Assembly (NCBI RefSeq): GCF_000195275.1
Contig: NC_015385.1
Location: forward strand, 1,628,501 to 1,692,500
Origin: Treponema succinifaciens DSM 2489
GTDB lineage: Bacteria > Spirochaetota > Spirochaetia > Treponematales > Treponemataceae
Direction: 5' to 3'
DNA length: 64,000 nucleotides
The first letter of the stretch is position 1. The number at the start of each line of letters is the position of its first letter. The notes below the pieces were generated by a model. The model was not told where the DNA came from, ran no database searches, and worked only from the letters and a program-made list of their open reading frames with translations. The position numbers were made by a program, and so were the translations under genes. Shown one piece after another: positions 37,346 to 46,381 of the stretch.

Positions 37346-38166
37346 CACTGCCCGCCTCCTTTAAGCCCGATAAGAAGCTTTTCAATTTCAAAAAGTCCGC
37401 CTTTAAAGCAGCCTTCAAAAAATTCAATGAACTGCGGCACAAGAACAAAAATTAAAAAGTATGCAGTCAGCATAAGAACAGGAAATCCTTCCGAAAGCAA
37501 ATTCATCTGCGGAGCCGCCTTTGAAAGAATTCCGACTGTAACATTTATTAAAAAAAGAGACGCCATAACCGGCAGCGCAATAATCAGCGCATCCTTAAAA
37601 AGCAATGTAAGCGACTTCATCATAAATTCCGCAAAAAAACGAGAATTGTCCACTATTGAGATTGCGCTTATAACCTTAAAGCTTTCAGACATTCCCTTCA
37701 AAAGCAACATTTGAAGCCAGTTGTTCTGCAAAAAAACAAGCATCGCCATAAAGTTAAAAAACTGTCCCATAAGCGGATTTTCAACTTGGCTAAGTGAATC
37801 GTAAACTTCGCTCGCGCTAAGTCCCATCTGGAACGCAAAAAACTGTCCGGCTGTACTGAACGAAGCAAAAATAATCTGCACAAAAAAACCAAGGATTATT
37901 CCAATCATCGCTTCTCCGGCAAGCAGGAGAATATATTCAAGCGAAAAATTTCCTTCAGGTGAAATATAGTTTTTATATGAAGAAAAAATTCCGTCAGCCA
38001 AAGAAATCTGCGGAAAAATAAAAAATGCCATGTAGCCTGCAAGCGCAATTTTTGCAGTTCTGGGAACAGTTCTTGAAGAAAAAAGCGGAAGCGTCATTAT
38101 CGTGGCAAAGCATCTTACCGCAACAAAGAGAAAAACAGGCGCGTCAGAAACAATCCGCTCAAGCAT
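37345..38166 (-). CDS. fliR: FliR flagellar export protein
   Basis: 273 residues with about six hydrophobic segments (FLFVAVRCFATIMTLPLFSSRTVP, LLLAGEAMIGIILGFFVQIIF, GQFFAFQMGLS, ALIIALPVMASLFLINVTVGILSKAAPQMN). FliR forms the export channel with FliP and FliQ. It lies one base after fliQ and overlaps flhB. Confidence 0.93.
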   Translation of the reverse strand: MLERIVSDAPVFLFVAVRCFATIMTLPLFSSRTVPRTAKIALAGYMAFFIFPQISLADGIFSSYKNYISPEGNFSLEYILLLAGEAMIGIILGFFVQIIFASFSTAGQFFAFQMGLSASEVYDSLSQVENPLMGQFFNFMAMLVFLQNNWLQMLLLKGMSESFKVISAISIVDNSRFFAEFMMKSLTLLFKDALIIALPVMASLFLINVTVGILSKAAPQMNLLSEGFPVLMLTAYFLIFVLVPQFIEFFEGCFKGGLFEIEKLLIGLKGGGQ

Positions 38167-38167
38167 T

Positions 38168-38437
38168 CTATCTTGCCATAGCCGGAATCAAGTCAAGAAT
38201 TCCGCGGAAATACTGAGCCAAAGAATTAAACATAAATCCGCCAAGCAAAGCAATTACAAAAAGAATCGTAAGGAACTTTGGCAAGAAAGTAAGAGTCTGC
38301 TCTTGAATTGAAGTTGTAGCCTGAAAAATCGCAACGATAAGTCCCACTAAAAGAGCCGCGCCAAGAATAGGAGCGCACATAAGAAAAACCTGCAAAATTC
38401 CACCGCGAACTAAATTATTGATAAGATTCAACGACAT
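38168..38437 (-). CDS. fliQ: FliQ flagellar export protein
   Basis: 89 residues with two transmembrane helices, normal for FliQ. GGILQVFLMCAPILGAALLVGLIVAIFQATTSIQEQTLTFLPK is the family core, forming part of the export channel. Confidence 0.93.
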   Translation of the reverse strand: MSLNLINNLVRGGILQVFLMCAPILGAALLVGLIVAIFQATTSIQEQTLTFLPKFLTILFVIALLGGFMFNSLAQYFRGILDLIPAMAR

Positions 38438-38474
38438 AATTTCCTCCCATTCAAAAGCCGGATATCAATTTTTT

Positions 38475-39320
38475 TTAGCGCAATACACTCACAAAAAGCT
38501 GCTGAGTCAAAAGATGCCAGCCGTCGACAAGAACAAAAAGCATCAGCTTGAACGGCATGGAAATTTGCACAGGCGGAAGCATCATCATTCCCATGCTCAT
38601 AAGAATACTTGCAACAACCATGTCAATTACGATAAACGGAATATATAGAAGAATTCCTATTTTAAATGCGACTGTAAGTTCATGCAGAATATAAGCCGGA
38701 ATCAAAACATAAGTCGGAACATCGGAAGCATTAGCCGGACGCCCAAGACCTGCCATTGTCATAAAAGTCCTGATGCTGTTTTTATCATTTCCCATCTGAC
38801 GGAACATAAAAATTCTTATAGGCGACTCTGCCTTTTCAATAGCTTCTGTCAAAGTAATTTCATTATTTGAAAGTGGTTGAAAAGAATCAGTATAAATCTG
38901 CCTGAATGTTGGCCACATACAGAAAAGTGTCATAAAAATTGCAATTCCATTTAGAACTGCGGTCGGCGGAACTTGCTGCAAAGAAAGCGCTCTTTTTATG
39001 AAGTCAAGGACAATCGAAAAACGCAAAAAACAAGTCATTAAAATAAAAATGCTCGGTGCAAGAGTTAAAAGAGTAAGTAAAAGCAAAAGCTGCACACTGA
39101 ACGCAACTTCATTTCCAGAGCGAGGAGCCGTAGCAGAAAAACTCAAATTCGGAAAATCCAAACCAGTTATTCTGCGGCTCATTTCCGTAGTCCCGCTTGA
39201 AGAACCTTCTGGAAAATTATTTTGACTTTGCGATGACAATGGAAAAAAACAGCAAGCGCAAACTAAAAGCGCAACAGCAAATTTAAAAAAATGTTTTTTC
39301 AGCAAGAAAAGGCTTTTCAT
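38475..39320 (-). CDS. fliP: FliP flagellar export protein
   Basis: 281 residues with a cleavable signal peptide (LLVCACCFFPLSSQS). The family core is complete: LLLLTLLTLAPSIFILMTCFLRFSIVLDFIKRAL, QVPPTAVLNGIAIFMTLF, RPANASDVPTYVLIPAYILHELTVAFKIGILLYIPFIVIDMVVASILMSMGMMMLPPVQISMPFKLMLFVLVDGW. It starts within the fliO stop. Confidence 0.94.
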   Translation of the reverse strand: MKSLFLLKKHFFKFAVALLVCACCFFPLSSQSQNNFPEGSSSGTTEMSRRITGLDFPNLSFSATAPRSGNEVAFSVQLLLLLTLLTLAPSIFILMTCFLRFSIVLDFIKRALSLQQVPPTAVLNGIAIFMTLFCMWPTFRQIYTDSFQPLSNNEITLTEAIEKAESPIRIFMFRQMGNDKNSIRTFMTMAGLGRPANASDVPTYVLIPAYILHELTVAFKIGILLYIPFIVIDMVVASILMSMGMMMLPPVQISMPFKLMLFVLVDGWHLLTQQLFVSVLR

Positions 39321-39982
39321 TTTTCTTCTCCGCCAACCATTTTGTCTTTCAAGGAATTTATAAGATTCATCGTGTCTTTGTCATAAGCTGATTTTTTTGC
39401 AGCCGGAATATTTTCCTTGGATTCCTCTTTTTTCCCCGACATAAAAAGCTGAAGGATTTCTTCAAATGAACGCGGCTTTTTTGCGTTGCTGTTCATGTCG
39501 GCATAGCGGTTCATCGCGTCAATGAGATCTTTGTCGTTGATTTCTTTTATAAGCGAAATGGAATTATCTGAAACTCCAAGAATGAAAGCCTTGTTCCAAA
39601 GACTTACAATTTGAACGGATTTTCCTTCGCCAAGACTTATAAACGAAACTTTGCGTAAAAAAACATCGTCCTCCAAAGCCGGCTCAACGCCCATAGATTT
39701 GCGCATAAATTTAAACAAAAAGTAAATCGCTGCAATTATGATTCCCAAAACAAGAATCATGCGCACAAAAATTCCAATTCCACCAAAAGAGCCTGAAGAA
39801 CTAAAAGCATTTTCGCCTGAAGCTCCAGAGTCAGAATTTTCTGAAAAGTCTAATGAAATCTGAGAATTTTCAATTTGTGCGGAAGTAAGATTTTCTGAAG
39901 GCGCAGAAGACTGCTGGGCAAAAGAAAGACCGGCGCATAAAACCAGCAATGCCGCTAAAATTTTTATTTTTGAGTAATTCAT
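39317..39982 (-). CDS. fliO: FliO/FliZ-like flagellar export accessory protein
   Basis: A 221-residue protein with an N-terminal signal (LAALLVLCAGLSFA), a Ser-rich region, one transmembrane helix (FVRMILVLGIIIAAIYFLFKFM) and a cytosolic domain with FISLGEGKSVQIVSLWNKAFILGVSDNSISLI, the FliO core pattern. FliO helps assemble the FliP channel. The ATG at 39982 is preceded by GGTGGG; the TTG at 39994 is less likely. Overlaps fliP by 4 bp. Confidence 0.85.
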   Translation of the reverse strand: MNYSKIKILAALLVLCAGLSFAQQSSAPSENLTSAQIENSQISLDFSENSDSGASGENAFSSSGSFGGIGIFVRMILVLGIIIAAIYFLFKFMRKSMGVEPALEDDVFLRKVSFISLGEGKSVQIVSLWNKAFILGVSDNSISLIKEINDKDLIDAMNRYADMNSNAKKPRSFEEILQLFMSGKKEESKENIPAAKKSAYDKDTMNLINSLKDKMVGGEEK

Positions 39983-40103
39983 TTTCCCACCCAAAGCAAC
40001 AGGCCATTTGCGTTATCCCCACCGCATTTCAAGCCTGCCGCTTTTATATTTGACGAAGCTTTTAAACTTCAATGAAATTCAAAAGCTCATTGCAAATTTA
40101 TTT

Positions 40104-41330
40104 TTACATAGATGAAGCCACGTGTTCAAGAGCCGGAAGAATTTCTGTAACACGAACACCGAAGTTTTCATCAATAACTACAACCTCACCCTTGGCAATA
40201 GGCTTATGGTTTACCAAAATATCAACAGGCTCACCGGCAAGCTTGTCAAGTTCGATGATTGTTCCTTCGCCAAGTCCTAGAATATCCTTGATTGTTTTCT
40301 TGGTGCGGCCAAGTTCGACCGTCATTTCCATGAAAACATCCATAATCAAGTTGATATTTCCCTGCTCGCCGCCACCTACAGACTGCGTAAAATTCGGAAA
40401 GTGCAATGACTGAACATTCGGAGGAGTCTGCATCTGCACTCCGCCCATCATTGAAGCGTTAGGCTGCATTTGCTGCATTCCCATCATATTGCCGCCCATT
40501 TGCATACCTCCCATCATAGCAGGATTAGGCTGCATCTGCTGCATTCCCATCATATTGCCGCCCATCATTGGCTGCTGAGTAAATCCTGCGGAAGGAGAAG
40601 ACATCTGCGGAGCTCCACCCATAGCAGAAGCATTTTCCATTCCAGAATTTGCAGAAGACGCTGGCTGTGAAGCAGGCTTTGAACCTCCGCCAAGAGCACG
40701 CGCCATTCCGTCAGCAGCAGAACCGCTTACAGCTTCCCACAAGGTAAACTGCTCGCCGTCAACAGTAACAGGATATGTAAAGCAAGCAAAAGTTCCTTGC
40801 GGCATACGAATCATTGCCTTTGGCTCTTTTACAGCTTCCGGAGGATTTGTAGCAAGTCCCGGAAGTTTTCCACCTTTGCTAAGCTCTGTTATTTCCGCGC
40901 CTGAATGAGATGAAACTACTTCTGAAATTACAGAAAGCCCCATGTCATCAAGAGCAGGATTTTCCTCTTTGTTTATATAACCAACAAGCTTTGTAGCAAA
41001 TTCCGGAGACATAAGGAAAAGATGGTCGCCGCTCAGCCCTGAAGAGAAGTCCGCCATTACGGCTACAACTTCTTCCGGAAGCCTTGCAAGCAACTGATCC
41101 CGCCCAATCGCCTCGACAGTAGGGGAACCAGGAACAGTGTCTTTTTCGGTCATATTTTTAATGACTTCAGCAAGCTTGTCTTTTATAGTTCCAGAGAAAT
41201 TCTGCAATGTCGGAACATCAATGTCAACCTCCGGAGCAGAATTAAACGAGCCACCTGAACCAAGTCCGCCGACATCTACGCCGGACAGCAATGCATCGAT
41301 TTCTTCCTGTGATATAGATCCTTCACTCAT
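40104..41330 (-). CDS. fliY: Flagellar motor switch protein FliY (FliN-type)
   Basis: 408 residues. The N-terminal EIDALL motif and the SpoA/FliN domain at the end (IMDVFMEMTVELGRTKKTIKDILGLGEGTIIELDKLAGEPVDILVNHKPIAKGEVVVIDENFGVRVTEIL) define it. The middle carries a CheC-like part (SVISEVVSSHSGAEITELS). Between them lies a Met/Gln/Gly-rich linker with two ~21-residue repeats (GGNMMGMQQMQPN...). Part of the C-ring that receives the CheY signal. Overlaps fliM by 4 bp. Confidence 0.92.
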   Translation of the reverse strand: MSEGSISQEEIDALLSGVDVGGLGSGGSFNSAPEVDIDVPTLQNFSGTIKDKLAEVIKNMTEKDTVPGSPTVEAIGRDQLLARLPEEVVAVMADFSSGLSGDHLFLMSPEFATKLVGYINKEENPALDDMGLSVISEVVSSHSGAEITELSKGGKLPGLATNPPEAVKEPKAMIRMPQGTFACFTYPVTVDGEQFTLWEAVSGSAADGMARALGGGSKPASQPASSANSGMENASAMGGAPQMSSPSAGFTQQPMMGGNMMGMQQMQPNPAMMGGMQMGGNMMGMQQMQPNASMMGGVQMQTPPNVQSLHFPNFTQSVGGGEQGNINLIMDVFMEMTVELGRTKKTIKDILGLGEGTIIELDKLAGEPVDILVNHKPIAKGEVVVIDENFGVRVTEILPALEHVASSM

Positions 41331-42361
41331 AGGTTATCGTCTCCTTCTGGTGTTAATTCTTCAAAATTTTCAGTTTCCTGCTCATCGATTTTTTCAATAA
41401 TCTGAACGGCAACCTTTTTCCCGACAACGCCAGGCTGACAGTAGAATTTCTTCTTGCTGCCCACACTTAATGTAAGCGGTTCTCCAACCTTTATAGTGTT
41501 AAGCCTTATAACATCGCCTGTTCTAAGGCTTAGAACATCTCTAATAGGAACATTTATTGAACCGATGTCCGCAACAAGCTCCATCTCAACATCTGCAAGC
41601 TTTTCCTTGAGAGTTCCAAGATACTGAGTTGTGGAGCTTCTTCTAACTGAGCTGAACCAGAAAGAAGACGAAAGTTTTGAAACAATCGGCTCAATCGTTA
41701 TATAAGGAATACAGATATTCATCATACCTGCTTCCTCTCCTATTTTTATTTCCAAAGTAACAAGAATGACCATTTCGCTCGGAGGAACAATCTGAGCAAA
41801 CTGCGGATTTGTTTCAATCTGCTGAAGACGCGGACGCAAATCTATAACCTGAGTCCAAGCTTCTCTCATGTTCGCCAAAATGCGGACAATAATTCCTTCC
41901 ATAACAGACTGCTCAATATCTGTAAGGTCGCGATTTACTTTTCCGCCTGTATCTCCAGAGCCGCCGAAAAGACGGTCAATTATTATAAAAGTAATTTCAG
42001 GAGCAATCTCAAGAACTGCGTTCCCTTTTAAAGGATCCATGTTTATTACAGCTAAAGTTGTAGGCGTTGGAATAGAGCGAATGAATTCCTCGTAAGTCAG
42101 CTGGTCTACTGAAGCAACATGAACATGGACCAAAGTACGCAGCTGGGCAGAAAGGCTTGTTGTTGTAAGACGCGCAAAAGTTTCGTGCATATTGGAAACC
42201 GTGCGAATCTGCTCCTTTGAAAATTTATCAGGGCGGCGGAAGTCGTAGATTTTTATACGCCTGGTATCGGTAACCGGCTTAAATTCATCTGCTTCGCTTT
42301 CGCCAGTGCTTATTGCCTGAAGGAGCTGGTCAATTTCATCCTGTGACAGAACTTCATTCAT
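41327..42361 (-). CDS. fliM: Flagellar motor switch protein FliM
   Basis: 344 residues. The N-terminal EIDQLLQAI helix binds CheY-P; the middle CheC-like domain (SQLRTLVHVHVASVDQLTYEEFIRSIPTPT, EGIIVRILANMREAW) packs into the C-ring; the SpoA end (DIGSINVPIRDVLSLRTGDVIRLNTIKVGEPLTLSVGSKKKFYCQPGVVGKKVAVQI) contacts FliY/FliN. Confidence 0.95.
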   Translation of the reverse strand: MNEVLSQDEIDQLLQAISTGESEADEFKPVTDTRRIKIYDFRRPDKFSKEQIRTVSNMHETFARLTTTSLSAQLRTLVHVHVASVDQLTYEEFIRSIPTPTTLAVINMDPLKGNAVLEIAPEITFIIIDRLFGGSGDTGGKVNRDLTDIEQSVMEGIIVRILANMREAWTQVIDLRPRLQQIETNPQFAQIVPPSEMVILVTLEIKIGEEAGMMNICIPYITIEPIVSKLSSSFWFSSVRRSSTTQYLGTLKEKLADVEMELVADIGSINVPIRDVLSLRTGDVIRLNTIKVGEPLTLSVGSKKKFYCQPGVVGKKVAVQIIEKIDEQETENFEELTPEGDDNL

Positions 42362-42384
42362 GTCTCATTCCACCTTTTTTCAGC

Positions 42385-42939
42385 TTACTGCTGAACAACA
42401 TCCTTTCCTGTAAAACGAACATCGCGTATTCTGGAGTTGCTTAAAATATCATCGTTTATCTGGTCGCGGATCTGCTGTCTTAGAACTTCCTCATTCTGCG
42501 GACGCAAATCTTCAACAGTCTGCTCTGAAAAAAATCTTCTCAAAAAGTCAATGATTTCAATACGGCGCTCTGTGATTTCAGTTGAAGCCGCCTTGTCCTC
42601 CTTTTTGTAGCCAAGCGCAATTGTAACGCTTACACTCGCTGGAACAGGATCGCTTGTCGATGTGCGGATCTGATCCAAAGAAGTGTACCAGTCATAGGAT
42701 TCTCTTTTTACAGTATATTCCTCGCTGATTGGAATTGACTGCGAAGGTGTTTTTCCGCCTTTATTTAAAATAGCAGTTGTAACAACTACGATAGTAACAA
42801 TGAAAATTACAGCAGCAACACCAATCAAAATAAATTTCAAAAGCTGAGGAAACGCGCCTTTTATTCCGCTCTTTTTTCCTGTTGAAACTTCAGCTCCGAT
42901 GTCATCGCCCAAGTCGTCTGCATTGCTTTCGTCTGCCAT
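42385..42939 (-). CDS. fliL: FliL flagellar basal-body protein
   Basis: 184 residues: a short acidic N-terminus, one transmembrane helix (LLKFILIGVAAVIFIVTIVVVTT) and a periplasmic stomatin-like domain (VSVTIALGYKKEDKAASTEITERRIEIIDFLRRFFSEQTVEDL). FliL supports stator torque in spirochaetes. It lies between motB and fliM. Confidence 0.92.
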   Translation of the reverse strand: MADESNADDLGDDIGAEVSTGKKSGIKGAFPQLLKFILIGVAAVIFIVTIVVVTTAILNKGGKTPSQSIPISEEYTVKRESYDWYTSLDQIRTSTSDPVPASVSVTIALGYKKEDKAASTEITERRIEIIDFLRRFFSEQTVEDLRPQNEEVLRQQIRDQINDDILSNSRIRDVRFTGKDVVQQ

Positions 42940-43029
42940 AAAGTCCTCCCGGATTTTAAAATCTTCTCGTTATTTATATCGGAATTTTTAAATTTTATCT
43001 TAGAAGAAATTGAAAAATAAGCATTTCCG

Positions 43030-43752
43030 CTAAAAATGTCCGTCATCAAGAACAATCACATCCACACGTCGGTTGTACGCGCGGCCTTCCGCAGTGTCAT
43101 TGCTAAGCTTAGGACGGGTATCCGCATATCCCGCAATAGAAAACTGCTGCTCATCTACGCCAAAATCCGCAAGATAATGCAGAACATTTGCCGCCCGAGC
43201 CGCAGAAAATTCCCAGTTGCTCGGATAAATGCTTGAAGCAGGAACAGGTCTGTTGTCCGTGTGGCCTTCAATGCGCCATCTTCTGCCTGCAACTTCCGGG
43301 GAAGCAAAAAATTTTGCAAGATTAATCAAAGTTCCCCTAGCCTCTTCAATGTTAAGCTCCGCGCTGCCTTCCTCAAAAAAAGTATCGGATGCAAGTGAAA
43401 TTACAAGTCCGCGTTCATCGCTGGTTATTGTTATTTTGTTTGATTTTACTTCCGGCGCAAAACTAGAAATCGCCTTTTTCATTGCAGGACCTAAAGCTCG
43501 GCCTTTTTCTATAGAAGGAAGAGAGCTTACAACGTTTCCCAAGTTGGCAAGACTACCTGGACTTACCGAAATTCCGCCGCCAGGATTATTGTTTGAAAGC
43601 GAAGCCTGCAAAGCCGCCATTTGAACCGCATCTGATTCAGACGGGTCGTAAAGCATAACGAAAAAGCAGAGCATGAGAGTAATCATGTCTCCGTAAGTGC
43701 CCATCCAGGCGGTTGACGGTTTTGCTGGTTCTTTTTTTTCTCTTTTTGCCAT
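43030..43752 (-). CDS. motB: MotB stator protein
   Basis: A 240-residue stator. The N-terminal transmembrane segment with the proton-binding aspartate is TYGDMITLMLCFFVMLYD. The OmpA-type peptidoglycan-binding domain has WRIEGHTDNRPVP, NWEFSAARAANVLHYL and the RRVDVIV end. The ATG at 43752 has GGGGAG seven bases upstream; the TTG at 43767 would include it. Follows motA by 17 bp. Confidence 0.94.
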   Translation of the reverse strand: MAKREKKEPAKPSTAWMGTYGDMITLMLCFFVMLYDPSESDAVQMAALQASLSNNNPGGGISVSPGSLANLGNVVSSLPSIEKGRALGPAMKKAISSFAPEVKSNKITITSDERGLVISLASDTFFEEGSAELNIEEARGTLINLAKFFASPEVAGRRWRIEGHTDNRPVPASSIYPSNWEFSAARAANVLHYLADFGVDEQQFSIAGYADTRPKLSNDTAEGRAYNRRVDVIVLDDGHF

Positions 43753-43769
43753 TGAAAAACTCCCCAAGC

Positions 43770-44552
43770 CTAGTCTTTCAGAATGTCGGACTCAATTGCC
43801 TTGCGGGATTTTGGATCCAAATATGTAAGAAGCTTTTGGCCAAGAATACGCGGGTTGTCTCCTGCCTGAATTGAAAGAATTCCTTCCAGAACCATTTCCT
43901 TTACATTCATTTCGTTTCCATTCTGCATAATGAGCTTCTGAGCTAAAGGTCCGAAAAGCCAGTTCGCAAGCATGGAACCATACAAAGTTGTAATAAGAGC
44001 AACCGCCATGTTAGGACCAAGGGCGCTTTTGTCTTCAAGGTTTCTTAACATACCAATAAGACCGATAACGGTTCCCATCATTCCGTAACCAGGAGCAAAA
44101 CCTGCCCATTGAATAACAACGTTAATCCAGGACATATGGCGGCTTTCTGCCTGAGCCATTTCATTTTCAAGAATAGAGCGGATTGCACTTCCGTCATTTC
44201 CGTCTACCATAAGACGCAAGCCTTCTTTTAGGAACGGATCATCAAGGTCGTCAAGTCCTTCTTCAAGAGCAAGAATTCCTTCACGGCGGGCTTTTTCACT
44301 AAGGGCAACCATGTTCTGAACTGTTGTTTTTTCTCCGTAGTCATAAGTTTTAAAAGCCCTTCCCATAATGCCAAAAAGACCAATAATCTGATTCATAGGG
44401 GCGCAAATCCACAAAGAAAAATAAGATCCGCCAATAGTTACGAAAATTGATGGAATATCTATAATACCCATAATGGATCCGCCGGACGTAAAAACACCAA
44501 CTGCCATCATTGCAAGTCCGCCAAAGAATCCTATCAGAGTAGCCAAATCCAT
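43770..44552 (-). CDS. motA: MotA stator protein
   Basis: 260 residues with four transmembrane helices. The family motifs are LAMMAVGVFTSGGSIMGIIDIPSIFVTIGGSYFSLW, the cytosolic loop with EGILALEEGLDDLDDPFLKEGLRLMVDG, and the last two helices GYGMMGTVIGLIGMLRNLEDKSALGPNMAVALITTLYGSMLANWLF. Partner of MotB. Confidence 0.95.
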   Translation of the reverse strand: MDLATLIGFFGGLAMMAVGVFTSGGSIMGIIDIPSIFVTIGGSYFSLWICAPMNQIIGLFGIMGRAFKTYDYGEKTTVQNMVALSEKARREGILALEEGLDDLDDPFLKEGLRLMVDGNDGSAIRSILENEMAQAESRHMSWINVVIQWAGFAPGYGMMGTVIGLIGMLRNLEDKSALGPNMAVALITTLYGSMLANWLFGPLAQKLIMQNGNEMNVKEMVLEGILSIQAGDNPRILGQKLLTYLDPKSRKAIESDILKD

Positions 44553-44576
44553 TTTTTCCTCCCGCTAACGCAAGAA

Positions 44577-44768
44577 TCAAAGTTCCTGCATACCTATTTT
44601 TTTTCTATATATAACAATTCGTTCTATGATTTCTTCCGGAGATTCTTTTACAACAATTTTTTTGCCTGAAAGAAGAGCAAGCGTAACATCAGGATTTTGT
44701 TCCATAGACTCAATCTGGTGCGGATTGACCCAGTATTTTTTTCCGTTCAGACGCGTTACTTCAATCAT
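44577..44768 (-). CDS. flbD: FlbD small flagellar protein
   Basis: A 63-residue FlbD with the family core: IEVTRLNGKKYWVNPHQIESMEQNPDVTLALLSGKKIVVKES. It normally sits between flgE and motA. Here flgE is about 4.4 kb away, and flbD is the first gene of the motA-fapA block. Confidence 0.88.
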   Translation of the reverse strand: MIEVTRLNGKKYWVNPHQIESMEQNPDVTLALLSGKKIVVKESPEEIIERIVIYRKKIGMQEL

Positions 44769-44887
44769 AATATACTATAATGAACTGTAAAATGTTAATC
44801 GTCAAGTATTTTAGACTATTTTTACCGTAAAAACAAGAGAAAGCAGAATTTTTAAACCAGCACAAACTGTCAGAACTGAAAAACCTG

Positions 44888-45544
44888 CTAAAGGACTTTG
44901 CTTCCGTTCGCCATGAGTTTAAAACGGCAGTCAAAGAATTCCGCAGCTTTTCTGCACATGAGCATTCGTCCTAAAAAAATATCAAAGTAATCGCACATTG
45001 TGCAAATATTCTCGTCAATCTGAAGATTCAGGGAAATCTGGCCTTTTTCGCGGTTTATCCTTAAAGTCGAATTTTCAACTGCAAAATTAACGCGGTCGTG
45101 TATATCGAATGCGGACTTTTCCTTTGTTCTTACGCGGTTTCGCCTTACATCTGTTTTATCTGCGATTATAAGGGCTGCGGAAACCTTGTCGAATGCTCCT
45201 CCAGTTGACTCGTCATGGTTTGCAATGCACGAAACAATTTCAATTCTATCATCGCAAGAAAAATCAAGCTTGCCAAGTATTTCATTTGCAAGAAGTCCGC
45301 CGTATTCAGCATGATGTTTTCTGTTAAGGGCATTTCCAATGTCGTGCATATATCCTGCTATTTTTGCAAGCCCGATTCTTTCTTTTGTTTCTCCGAATTC
45401 CTGCAAAATAAAGCCTGCACGTTCAGAAACCAAGGCGCAATGTCCCGGTCCATGGTCTGTAAAACCAAGATTTCCCAAGATTTCATTTCCTTTGTTCAAA
45501 AACGCATTTATTTCTGTATTCTTTTTTTTCTCTTCAACTGTCAT
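44888..45544 (-). CDS. HD-domain phosphohydrolase
   Basis: 218 residues. The metal-site residues of the HD fold are visible: HGPGHCALVSERAGF, the HD pair in IAGYMHDIGNALNRKHHAEYGG, IANHDES and LIIADKTDVRR. The C-terminal part is unassigned. It could hydrolyse a nucleotide or cyclic nucleotide. It stands alone, upstream of flbD on the same strand and divergent from the response regulator. Confidence 0.78.
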   Translation of the reverse strand: MTVEEKKKNTEINAFLNKGNEILGNLGFTDHGPGHCALVSERAGFILQEFGETKERIGLAKIAGYMHDIGNALNRKHHAEYGGLLANEILGKLDFSCDDRIEIVSCIANHDESTGGAFDKVSAALIIADKTDVRRNRVRTKEKSAFDIHDRVNFAVENSTLRINREKGQISLNLQIDENICTMCDYFDIFLGRMLMCRKAAEFFDCRFKLMANGSKVL

Positions 45545-45679
45545 ATTATATATTTATTATAGAAAACATTTGTTAAAAAAGCATTAAATCAGGAAGCATT
45601 CCTTCAAAAAATAATAATAATCTGTTAGAGGCGCGCAAAAATTCTTGAACTTCCTAGTGAATAATTGTAAATTTCAGCC

Positions 45680-46381
45680 ATGAAAACAAAAATCCTTGTA
45701 ATTGAAGATGTTCCAGAAATGGCAGAGCTGATTTGTATGTACTTGAACAATGCGGATTTTGAATCGCTGGCATTTGATACAGCAGAAAAAGCTCTTGAAA
45801 AACTAAGTGCAGGATATTCGCCTGCTCTGGTGATTTTGGATTTAAATCTTCCTGGAATGAGCGGATTTGATTTTTTAAAGACTTTCAGAAAAAACTACAA
45901 AGCCACAATTCCTGTTATCATAGTTTCTGCGAGGGATGCTGATGAAGATATAATAGAAGGACTTGGATTTGGCGCGGACGAATTTGTAACAAAGCCATTC
46001 AGCCCGAAAGTTCTAGTTGCAAGAGTTCAGTCCAAGCTCGCACGGCTTTGCGCAACAGAAGCTTCCGTGGAAGAAACAATAAACTTCGGTCCCTACACTC
46101 TTTACTGCAACAGCTGCATCCTAAAAAAAAGAACTGAAAAAATTCCGCTTTCTACAAAAGAATATGAAGTTCTTGAATATCTTGTAAAAAACAACAACAA
46201 GCCAGCAACGCCGGAACAAGTTTTCAATGCGGTATGGAAAACTCCGTTCGGAGACATGACGGCGGTTGGAGTTTATGTTCAAAGGCTAAGAAGAAAAATC
46301 GAGGAAGATCCTGCAAATCCAAAGTACATAAAGACAATTTTCGGACTTGGCTACCAGTTCAGCATGGAAAGCAATGAATGA
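45680..46381 (+). CDS. OmpR-family response regulator
   Basis: 233 residues. The receiver has the acidic pair Glu9-Asp10, the phospho-acceptor Asp54 in LVILDLNLPGM, and Lys105 in FVTKPFS. The C-terminal winged helix (LSTKEYEVLEYLVKNNNKPATPEQVFNAVWKTPF, then VQRLRRKIEEDPANPKYIKTIFGLGYQF) is of the PhoB/OmpR type. It overlaps the kinase gene by 4 bp (ATGA). Signal and targets unknown. Confidence 0.93.
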   Translation: MKTKILVIEDVPEMAELICMYLNNADFESLAFDTAEKALEKLSAGYSPALVILDLNLPGMSGFDFLKTFRKNYKATIPVIIVSARDADEDIIEGLGFGADEFVTKPFSPKVLVARVQSKLARLCATEASVEETINFGPYTLYCNSCILKKRTEKIPLSTKEYEVLEYLVKNNNKPATPEQVFNAVWKTPFGDMTAVGVYVQRLRRKIEEDPANPKYIKTIFGLGYQFSMESNE

